A stretch of 64,000 nucleotides of DNA from Pirellulimonas nuda (GTDB lineage Bacteria; Planctomycetota; Planctomycetia; Pirellulales; Lacipirellulaceae). Position numbers and translations under genes: made by a program. The stretch spans positions 5,802,905 through 5,866,904 of the forward strand of contig NZ_CP036291.1 in assembly GCF_007750855.1 (NCBI RefSeq). Direction: 5' to 3'. The notes under the pieces are model-generated. The model searched no databases and was not told the origin of the DNA. It saw only the letters and a list, made by a program, of their open reading frames with translations. Numbering within the stretch: position 1 is the first letter of the stretch; every line of letters begins with the position of its first letter. Shown in pieces: positions 26,555 through 33,869 of the stretch.

Positions 26555-26575
26555 GCCGAGAGGACAAAAGGGCCG

Positions 26576-27382
26576 CTACTTGGAGGAAGCAGCACTGGCG
26601 AGCTTGGCGTTCTTTTCGCCCAGCCCGAAGTAATCGGCGACCTGGTCGGTCACGTTGGAAGCGTCTTCGCCGTCGAGCTGGATTTCAGCCTCGACGCCTA
26701 CATCCACGCTCGCCAACCGCGCCGCGACGTCGAGCCTTGTCCGCACGTCGGTAATCAGTTCCTTCGCACGGGCGAGTTGCGAATCGTCGAACACTAGGTC
26801 GCTGGACGCCTGGGCGACCGTCACCAACTTCTGCTGCGCTTCGAGGTTGGTCAGGTCGGCTTCTAGCTTCTTCTGGGCAGAAGCCATCGCCGTCAGCTTC
26901 TGGCGCGCGGCGTCTAGGTTCTTTTCGCGGGCGTCACGCATCGTCTGCAGGTGATTGAGGGTGTCCTCGTCTACCTTGAAACGAGTGAAACGCCGCGACA
27001 GGTCTTCCCGCACGCGGGCCTCGGTGTAGCTGCGGCCGGCGTAGACGAAGGTCTCCTCCCCGGTCCCTAGGTCGGCCTGGAGCCTGAGGATCTCGTCCTT
27101 GTGGCGGGCCGACATCTGCTCCGCACGCACGATCTGCTCACTGAGCCGCTCGAGCTCGATTTCTTCCCGGGCGATCACCTGCATCGAGTTGCGGACTTCC
27201 GGGGTAAGGTCGGCCACCATCTTGCGGGCGCGGTCGATCTGGAACTCAATCGGCACCGCCCCCTCAACGCTGGCCGACACCCGGTTGCAGGCGGTTGATA
27301 GGTAGCTCCAAGCGTCGCGGCCCTTAACCACGCCAAGCAGCAACAGCAGGGCAGAACCAGCGATTAGGGTCTTGTGAATCAT
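26576..27382 (-). CDS. Membrane-anchored coiled-coil protein
   Basis: 268 residues. One N-terminal hydrophobic helix (HKTLIAGSALLLLLGVV) precedes an almost unbroken helical region rich in Glu, Lys, Ala and Leu. Typical heptads include REEIELERLSEQIVRAEQM and LTAMASAQKKLEADLTNLEA. No enzyme motif. The general form recalls PspA-like or tether proteins, but I see no family signature. It is the first gene of the minus-strand signalling cluster, followed by a strong palindrome and the FHA gene; whether it is cotranscribed depends on that palindrome. Confidence 0.7.
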   Translation of the reverse strand: MIHKTLIAGSALLLLLGVVKGRDAWSYLSTACNRVSASVEGAVPIEFQIDRARKMVADLTPEVRNSMQVIAREEIELERLSEQIVRAEQMSARHKDEILRLQADLGTGEETFVYAGRSYTEARVREDLSRRFTRFKVDEDTLNHLQTMRDAREKNLDAARQKLTAMASAQKKLEADLTNLEAQQKLVTVAQASSDLVFDDSQLARAKELITDVRTRLDVAARLASVDVGVEAEIQLDGEDASNVTDQVADYFGLGEKNAKLASAASSK

Positions 27383-27754
27383 GGGTCGCTTTCCTCATTC
27401 GGGGCCCCCGGCGGGCGGTATAGGCCCGGGGGGAGCAATGGTCGAACAGGCCTCGGGGCGAGGCCTTCTATAAGGGTTTCGCGGCTCGAGAGCAGATCTT
27501 GGGAATCGCAGAAGATTTTTTGGGGGACGGCCAAGCGGCCGTAGATTCTCCCATCCGCTGCACGAGACATGCGGACCAGACCCTTCCGGGAAGGCCAAAA
27601 CCGACCGGGCGGCGGCGGCTTCGCTTGTGAGGCCCGAAGCGGTCAACCGCTCGTCCCCCACAGTTCCGGCAGTTCGGCCCCCCCAACCCTGACTTAGCGG
27701 TTCCCCAACCGGCGTTGAACTCGATAGAATTGGGCAATTGCGTTCCGTGCAAGG
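27383..27754. other. Divergent intergenic region, about 370 bases
   Basis: It lies between the coiled-coil gene (minus) and the lipoprotein gene (plus). A hairpin AGGCCTCG-GGG-CGAGGCCT lies at 27448-27466. The rest has no protein-like frame and no tRNA pattern. It should hold promoters for both genes; TTGAAC at about 27715 is a possible -35 element but is weakly supported. Confidence 0.5.
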
Positions 27755-28363
27755 ATGAATACACCGATGAGAAACCAAACCCTGTCACCGGCGGTGCTGG
27801 CCGCGATCTTGCTAGCAATCGGGGGCCCCTGGATTGTGGTGGGCTGCGCAGATTCTGCCCGGCAAGCCGAGATCGCTTCCGCCCGAGAGAAATACCTGCT
27901 GACCAGCAAGCCGACCGACGCGATCCCGGTGTTGGCCGTGCGGGACCAGGACCTCGAGGCGAGTGAGGAAGGGGTGGACGTTGTCTTCACGGGCAAGATC
28001 GGCGGGATGCCGAACCCTTGGCCCGAGCGGGAGAAGGCGTTCCCCTGGCGCACGGAGCAAGCAGTTGTGTTTGTCGTCGATCCCGCCACGGCGGCCGAGT
28101 TTGCCGACCACCAGCACGCCCCCGGCAGCGCCGGTTGTGCGTTCTGCGAACGCCGCGCCATGGGGATGGCCACCTCTGTCGCCACGGTCTCATTCGGGGC
28201 CGACACGGCACACGGCCCCACGCCGATCGATGTCCGCACGCTCTTCGACCTGCGCGAAGGAGACACGGTCGTCGTCCGCGGCAAGGCGAAGCGGGTCGGC
28301 GACGCCGACACGGGGCTGATCGATGTCGTCGCCGACGGCATCTATGTCGAACCCCGTTCCTAA
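27755..28363 (+). CDS. Putative lipoprotein with CxxC motif
   Basis: 202 residues. A hydrophobic N-terminal helix ends in IVVGC (Cys31), an acceptable lipobox. The mature protein contains a beta-rich segment (GVDVVFTGKIGGMPNPW), the pattern DHQHAPGSAGCAFCERRA with two His and a CAFC that could bind a metal, and a C-terminal OB-like strand set (GDTVVVRGKAKRVGDADTG). I do not recognise the family. Convergent with YceI across a very strong hairpin. A second start lies four codons downstream. Confidence 0.72.
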   Translation: MNTPMRNQTLSPAVLAAILLAIGGPWIVVGCADSARQAEIASAREKYLLTSKPTDAIPVLAVRDQDLEASEEGVDVVFTGKIGGMPNPWPEREKAFPWRTEQAVVFVVDPATAAEFADHQHAPGSAGCAFCERRAMGMATSVATVSFGADTAHGPTPIDVRTLFDLREGDTVVVRGKAKRVGDADTGLIDVVADGIYVEPRS

Positions 28364-28384
28364 CGCGTGGGAACAACGCCCCCA

Positions 28385-28436
28385 CCCCAAAGACCAACAG
28401 GCCCGAGCGATTGCTCGGGCCTGTTGGTCTTTGGGG
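28385..28436. terminator. Bidirectional terminator, 24-bp perfect stem
   Basis: The arms 28385-28408 and 28413-28436 are perfect reverse complements around the loop GATT. The hairpin sits midway between the convergent lipoprotein and YceI genes. The arms end in AAAG/CTTT, so either strand would have some U after the stem. Confidence 0.8.
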
Positions 28437-28464
28437 ACGGAGAGGTTTGCGGCTTCGCGAAGGT

Positions 28465-29073
28465 CTATTGCGGCTGCTGAGGCTGAGGGGGGGTCGCCTC
28501 GAAGCTGACGGTCACGCCAACGGCGTCGCCGATCGGCCCAAGGCTGCCCGACATGCCGAAGTCGGACCGCTTGATGGTGGTTTGACACAGAAACCCGACC
28601 TGGGTCTGGCCGCTCTGCGGGTTGGTCTTGTCTCCGACAAGCACCACCGGCAGCGTCATCTCGCGCGTCACGCCGTGCAGCGTCATGTCGCCCGCAACCT
28701 GGTACACAGGTCGACCGTTCGCATCCTGGACAAGCTTTACGGCCTTGCTCACGAAGGTGATCTGCGGGAACTGTTCTGCGTCAAAGAAATCAGCAGACAG
28801 CAGGTGCTGGTCGCGTTTGGGCTGAGCCGTATCGATGCTCCCGACATTCACCACAAACTGAAACTGACACGCCGAGGGGTCCTGGCGGTCGAACATCACA
28901 TCGCCGCCGACCGACTTAAACATCCCGTAGCAGAAGCTCAGCTCCATGTGGCTGATGCTGAACACCACCGAGGTGTGCGCCGGGTCGACCGCCAAGCGTT
29001 CCGGCTGGGCGTAGGCCCACGGGGCCATACCGAACGCACAAGCGACGACGGCAAGAAGACTAGATCTTCGCAT
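28465..29073 (-). CDS. YceI family protein
   Basis: 202 residues with a signal peptide (MRRSSLLAVVACAFGMAPWAYA). YceI landmarks are present: VDPAHTSVVFSISHMELSF at the N-terminus, SADFFDAEQFPQITFVS in the middle, VAGDMTLHGVTREMTLPV and RSDFGMS towards the C-terminus. YceI proteins fold as lipocalin-like barrels that bind polyprenoid-type hydrophobic ligands in the periplasm. It lies 52 bases downstream of glutathione peroxidase on the same strand and may share its transcript. The two could act together in envelope stress defence, which is inference. Confidence 0.93.
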   Translation of the reverse strand: MRRSSLLAVVACAFGMAPWAYAQPERLAVDPAHTSVVFSISHMELSFCYGMFKSVGGDVMFDRQDPSACQFQFVVNVGSIDTAQPKRDQHLLSADFFDAEQFPQITFVSKAVKLVQDANGRPVYQVAGDMTLHGVTREMTLPVVLVGDKTNPQSGQTQVGFLCQTTIKRSDFGMSGSLGPIGDAVGVTVSFEATPPQPQQPQ

Positions 29074-29125
29074 CGGTCAATCCTTTCAATGGTCGAGATG
29101 ATCGCTCACGCGGGGCCGTGGTCGG

Positions 29126-29734
29126 CTACTCCGCGGCAAGCTGGGTCTTGATTGCCAGAACCACTTCTTCCGCGTCTGGCTTGGTGCGTGGGTCGAAGCG
29201 GGCCACAACTTCGCCCTGGCGGTTGAAGAGAAACTTCTCAAAGTTCCACTGGATATCACCGGCGAACTTCGGGTTGGTCTTTTTCGAGGTCAGGTACTTG
29301 TAGAGATCGCACTGGTCCTTCTTGTCGATCTTGACGTTGCTCTTTTCCAACAGGTCGAAGGTCACGCCGTAGTTCGCGGTGCAAAACTCGGTGATCTGCT
29401 CCGCCGATCCAGGCTCTTGCCCGTTGAACTGGTTGCAGGGGACGCCGACGATCTCCAGCCCCTGGTCCGCGTACTGGGCCTGCAGCGCCTGCAGCGCCTT
29501 GTACTGCGGGGTGAGGCCGCACTTGCTGGCGACATTCACAAGCAGCACCACTTTACCCTGGTACTTCTCGGCAAGATTGACCGGTTCGCCGCCGGAGAGC
29601 GGCTTCATCGTGAAGTTCAGCGCGGGAGGAAGCTCCGCTTGGGGCTTATCCGCGGTCGCGGGGGAGCTGTCGGCAGCCATCAGTGAGCAACCCGGGAATG
29701 CGAGGCAAAAGGCCAGTACGAAGGGGCGGAGCAT
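29126..29734 (-). CDS. Exported glutathione peroxidase (Cys type)
   Basis: 202 residues. The N-terminus is an export signal (MLRPFVLAFCLAFPGC), perhaps a weak lipobox at Cys16. The peroxidase core has the peroxidatic Cys72 in NVASKCGLT, VPCNQFNGQEPG with its Gln, and WNFEKFL with its Trp and Asn. So the catalytic set is complete, with Cys rather than selenocysteine. Such bacterial enzymes reduce hydroperoxides, usually with thioredoxin. Export is unusual relative to cytosolic homologues and implies a periplasmic thiol donor. Upstream of YceI on the same strand. Confidence 0.92.
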   Translation of the reverse strand: MLRPFVLAFCLAFPGCSLMAADSSPATADKPQAELPPALNFTMKPLSGGEPVNLAEKYQGKVVLLVNVASKCGLTPQYKALQALQAQYADQGLEIVGVPCNQFNGQEPGSAEQITEFCTANYGVTFDLLEKSNVKIDKKDQCDLYKYLTSKKTNPKFAGDIQWNFEKFLFNRQGEVVARFDPRTKPDAEEVVLAIKTQLAAE

Positions 29735-29941
29735 AGAACACCTCGGGGCGTAACAGGGCCGGAACCGGACGGCGGCAGTATACGCAGTCGGCCAGGAAGA
29801 GGCGAACGGCGCCCCGGCCGGTGGGCGGCCCGGGGAGCGTCGCTAGGGTGCACCGGCGCGATCTTGTAACTAGAATCCGCTAGCGGCGCAGCGCAGCGGA
29901 CCGGGCGTTCGTCGGAAAAACCTCGCGAAAATGGCTCTATT

Positions 29942-31357
29942 ATGATACGCGCCGCTTCTCTGCTGGTGTTCCTGCTAACGACGGCGGCAGCCCCTGCCGC
30001 CGGCCGTCCGAACTTCCTCTTCATCATCGCGGACGACTGTACTTTCCGCGACCTTGGGCCCTACGGGGGTCAGGCACACACCCCGCGGCTCGACCGTTTG
30101 GCGGAACAGGGCATGCGATTTACTCGCTGCTTCCAGGCGGCGCCGATGTGCTCTCCCACCCGGCACAACATTTATACGGGACTGTACCCGGTCAAAAGCG
30201 GCGCCTACCCCAATCACACGTTCGCCAAGCCGGGCACGAAGAGCGTGGTTCACTACCTGCAGCCGCTGGGCTACCGCGTGGCGTTGAGCGGCAAGACCCA
30301 CATCGCTCCGAAGCAGGTCTTTCCGTTCGAATTTTCCGGCAAGGCCAACCCCGACATGGCGGCGGTCGACAAACTAATGAGCGAGTGCGCCGCGACGGGC
30401 GAACCGTTCTGCCTGTTTGCCTGCTCGAACGAGCCGCACACCCCGTGGGACAAGGGAGACCCGTCGCGGTACGACGCCCCCTCGCTCAAGTTGCCGCCCG
30501 CCTTTGTCGACACACACGAGACTCGAGAAGCGATGACCCGCTACTTGGCGGAAGTCACCTACTTCGACAGCCAGGTCGGCCAACTGCTCGACACCCTCGA
30601 GGCGCACGGCTTGGCGGAGAACACCCTGGTGATGGTCGTCAGCGAGCAGGGCTCGAGCCTGCCGTTCGGCAAGTGGACCTGCTACGACACCGGGCTGCAG
30701 AGCGCGTGCATCGTGCGCTGGCCCGGCGTCGTGCCGCCCGGGGCGGTGTCTGACGCAATGGTCGAGTACGTCGACGTGCTGCCGACGTTCGTCGAGGCGG
30801 CCGGGGGCGATCCGGCGCCCGTGCTCGACGGCCGCAGTTTCTTGCCGGTGCTGCGTGGCGAGCGGGAAAGGCACAAAGAGTTCGTCTACGGGCTGATGAC
30901 CACCCGCGGCATCCAGAATGGCTCCGACCACTACGGCATACGCTCGGTACGCTCCGACCGCTACAAGTACATCCGCAACCTTTCGCCCGGAGAGACGTTT
31001 CAGAACGCCTGCGTGACCTCGCCCGAGTTTCGGTCGTGGGTCCGTGCGGCGGAAGACGGAAACGCAGACGCCGCGGACAAGGTCCGCCGCTATCAGCACC
31101 GCCCCGCGGAAGAGCTGTACGACATCGTGGCCGACCCCTACGAGTGGACCAACCTGGCGGACCACCCACACCTGGCCGCGACCAAAGCAGAGCTCTCACG
31201 CCAACTCGACGCGTGGATGGACGCCCAGGGAGACCGCGGCGTCGAGACCGAATTGGAGGCTCGCGAGCACCTGGCGAGGAACATAAAGGGCCCCGGTACC
31301 GCCGCGGCGCCGAAGAAACCTCGGCGAAATGCGCCCCAGAAGGGGGCCGATCGTTGA
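29942..31357 (+). CDS. Secreted sulfatase (heparan N-sulfatase-like)
   Basis: 471 residues with a signal peptide (MIRAASLLVFLLTTAAAPAAG). Metal-binding NFLFIIADDCTFRDLG is followed by the formylglycine motif CSPTR (Cys70 to Arg74) and HNIYTGLYPV. Later segments include SGKTHIAP, HTPWDKG and an unusual VVSEQGSSLPFGKW in place of the DHG of most relatives. This form is typical of the sulfamidase branch (N-sulfoglucosamine sulfohydrolase). It therefore probably removes sulfate from amino or hydroxyl groups of a sulfated glycan. Divergent from glutathione peroxidase; the neighbouring kinase gene starts 95 bases downstream. Confidence 0.9.
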   Translation: MIRAASLLVFLLTTAAAPAAGRPNFLFIIADDCTFRDLGPYGGQAHTPRLDRLAEQGMRFTRCFQAAPMCSPTRHNIYTGLYPVKSGAYPNHTFAKPGTKSVVHYLQPLGYRVALSGKTHIAPKQVFPFEFSGKANPDMAAVDKLMSECAATGEPFCLFACSNEPHTPWDKGDPSRYDAPSLKLPPAFVDTHETREAMTRYLAEVTYFDSQVGQLLDTLEAHGLAENTLVMVVSEQGSSLPFGKWTCYDTGLQSACIVRWPGVVPPGAVSDAMVEYVDVLPTFVEAAGGDPAPVLDGRSFLPVLRGERERHKEFVYGLMTTRGIQNGSDHYGIRSVRSDRYKYIRNLSPGETFQNACVTSPEFRSWVRAAEDGNADAADKVRRYQHRPAEELYDIVADPYEWTNLADHPHLAATKAELSRQLDAWMDAQGDRGVETELEAREHLARNIKGPGTAAAPKKPRRNAPQKGADR

Positions 31358-31451
31358 TTCGCGGCGCGAATGAACCAAGATAGGTCGAGGGACGCACGGC
31401 AACGCATCCTCCGTCCACGACCTGCCTCTACGCCGCAACCCGCGATTCGCA

Positions 31452-33794
31452 ATGCCCGCTCCCGACCCCGCTCCCACACCCAAGCCGAGCGCGGGCGGAA
31501 GCTACGCAGAAACGTTCGTCCTGCCGCACAACTCGCCCGACGCGGACCTCTCCAAGGAAGAGCAGGACATCGCCCTGGCCGCGTCGCTGCTTGAGTCGGG
31601 GGCGATCAGCGAACGCCAGCTCGGCACTGCATTATCTCAGTGGTCGATCCACGGATCGGTCCCGCTGGCGGAGCACCTCGAGAAATCGGGCGTGCTCAAA
31701 GGCCCGCAGATCGAGCAGCTTAGCAAACGAGCCGCGCAGCGAAGCCACGACTCGCGGCAAGCAGACAAGGAGGGTTCCCCGCAATCCGCATCGCTGAGCC
31801 ACGTGCTCGACCGCATCGACTCGTCGGGCCGGGTCGCCAGAGTGCTTGGGCTCTCGATGGTCACCAGGTCGGACGGCCTCGGCGGCCGGGCAAGCGAGAC
31901 ACGGTACGTGCTCGTACGCAAGCTCGGACAAGGCGGGCTGGGGCGGGTCTGGCTGGCGTACGACAGCAGCCTCCGGAGGCACGTCGCGCTCAAGGAGCTC
32001 ACCGACGGAGACGCCGCCAGCGACGCGACCCTGCGGCGTTTCCAGAACGAGGCAGAGATCACGGGCCGGCTCGAACACCCCGGCATCGTCCCCCTCTACC
32101 AGCTGGGGCAGGACAAGCACTCCGGCGGCGTGTTCTACACGATGCGCTTCCTGGGCAAGTCGACGCTGCAAACGGCGATCGTGGAGTACCACGAGCGACG
32201 CGAGGAAGGGGACGACAACCCGATGCTGCTGCGCGAGCTGCTGACAGCCTTTGTCAGCATCTGCCAGGCCATCGCTCACGCCCACTCGCGGCGCGTGATC
32301 CACCGCGATCTTAAGCCCGAGAACGTGGTCATCGACAGCTTCGGGCAAGTAATCGTCATCGATTGGGGGCTCGCGAAGGTGCTCGACGAGACGACCCCCG
32401 ACCTCCCCGGGCAGGCCGATGGGCCGTTTGACGCCTCACGGTCGGGGACGATGGAAGGGCAGGTGCTGGGAACCCCCATGTACATGGCGCCCGAGCAGGC
32501 CTCGGGGCGGCTCGACGAGATCGACGCGCGGACCGACGTCTACGGACTGGGCGCCATCCTGTACGCCATCATCACCGGCGTAGCGCCCCACGAATCGACA
32601 CAGGGGCGGCTGTCGGAGTCGCGGGGCGGAGCGCGGGCGCTGCTGAGCGAGATCTCTAGCGGTCCGACGCCAATCGCGCTGCAACAGCTTCCCTCGGCCG
32701 ACCCAAGCCTTTCGGCGATCTGCGCCAAAGCCATGGCGCGTCGCCGTTACGCCCGCTACCAGGAAGCCTCGGAACTCGCCGAGGACGTGCAACGCTGGAT
32801 GGCGGGCGAGTCGGTCACTTGCTACCAGGAGCCCCCTACGCGGCGACTGCGCCGCTGGGCGAACCGCAACCCAAGGCTCTCACAGACGATCGGTGCGTTG
32901 GGGCTCGTGGCGCTGATCAGCGGCTTGATGTGGGCCGGGTCTGCCCACAATGCGCGGATCGCGGAAGAAGCACGCAGGTACGAAGAGCTGCGGTCCGACT
33001 TCCACGAGGTGCAATTCCTCCTGCAGTATTCCTCAGACGCGCTTACCCGCAACTGCCGGTTCATGTCCTCCATCCCTCCGATCCAAGGGATTGTTCGCGC
33101 CCGCGGTGGCAGCACCGAGGATAGCGAGGCGGTATGGGACGAGCGGCTGGCCACCATCTTTGCGGGGCTGCTGCGGGCCAACGCCAACTACCTGTCGGTG
33201 AGCTTCGTTGCGGCTATCGACGGCGGGGCCGAGGGAATCCTGGCGGAGGAGATCGTGAGGGTCGATCGCAGCACCGGCGACCGCTGGCTAGTCCGGACGG
33301 TGCCGCAGGCCCGGCTGCTGCGGGATGCGGAGCTGCCGCTGCTCACCGCCACGTCCCAACTCGAGCCGGGCGAAGCAACGATGGTGTTTAGCCCGCCAGA
33401 GGGGGGCGCCCAGCGGACGCTTTCTTTGGGCGTCCCCGTTTTCGATGAGTCGACGGGCGCCTGGTTCGGCGCCGTGGCGATCGAGATGGACCTTTCCGGC
33501 CAGCTCGAACTGATCCTATCGTCGATAGTGCTATCAGACGAGGAGCAGCTTATCGTTGGCCTGGGCGGAGAAGCCTGGCTGGTCGCCGACGCTTCGGGGG
33601 TTCGCCCCGTGGGTAGCGTCGCGGAAGAGGATTCGGCCGACTGGGCGGCCGCCGACGCCCAAGTACAAGCCTTCCTCGGGGGCCAAGGCCCCCGTGTCTT
33701 GGCCGACGGGCACTCCCTGTACGGCGAACGATTCGCCCTGGGGCGGGTCGGACCCGAGCTGGTGGTCGTGGCCAAGACGATCGACGCGCGCTAA
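31452..33794 (+). CDS. Transmembrane Ser/Thr kinase with extracellular sensor domain
   Basis: 780 residues. Residues 1-145 are an N-terminal region with a helical segment (about 35-95). The kinase domain runs from 152 to about 450: GQGGLGRVW, Lys181 (VALKEL), HRDLKPEN (284-291), DWG in place of DFG (304-306) and TPMYMAPEQ. One membrane helix follows at about 478-497. The rest (about 500-780) would be outside the membrane and begins with a helix, then IPPIQGIVRARGG, WDERLATIFAGLLRANANY and EEIVRVDR. That pattern matches the periplasmic PAS/Cache-like sensor of many histidine kinases. So a histidine-kinase-type sensor drives a Ser/Thr kinase. The ligand is unknown. Confidence 0.88.
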   Translation: MPAPDPAPTPKPSAGGSYAETFVLPHNSPDADLSKEEQDIALAASLLESGAISERQLGTALSQWSIHGSVPLAEHLEKSGVLKGPQIEQLSKRAAQRSHDSRQADKEGSPQSASLSHVLDRIDSSGRVARVLGLSMVTRSDGLGGRASETRYVLVRKLGQGGLGRVWLAYDSSLRRHVALKELTDGDAASDATLRRFQNEAEITGRLEHPGIVPLYQLGQDKHSGGVFYTMRFLGKSTLQTAIVEYHERREEGDDNPMLLRELLTAFVSICQAIAHAHSRRVIHRDLKPENVVIDSFGQVIVIDWGLAKVLDETTPDLPGQADGPFDASRSGTMEGQVLGTPMYMAPEQASGRLDEIDARTDVYGLGAILYAIITGVAPHESTQGRLSESRGGARALLSEISSGPTPIALQQLPSADPSLSAICAKAMARRRYARYQEASELAEDVQRWMAGESVTCYQEPPTRRLRRWANRNPRLSQTIGALGLVALISGLMWAGSAHNARIAEEARRYEELRSDFHEVQFLLQYSSDALTRNCRFMSSIPPIQGIVRARGGSTEDSEAVWDERLATIFAGLLRANANYLSVSFVAAIDGGAEGILAEEIVRVDRSTGDRWLVRTVPQARLLRDAELPLLTATSQLEPGEATMVFSPPEGGAQRTLSLGVPVFDESTGAWFGAVAIEMDLSGQLELILSSIVLSDEEQLIVGLGGEAWLVADASGVRPVGSVAEEDSADWAAADAQVQAFLGGQGPRVLADGHSLYGERFALGRVGPELVVVAKTIDAR

Positions 33795-33869
33795 GCTATC
33801 GGTCTGTGCGACCGGCCCGCCGCCGGCCGCGCTCGGCACAGGCGCGCCTCTTACCCCCGTCGTCCGTTT

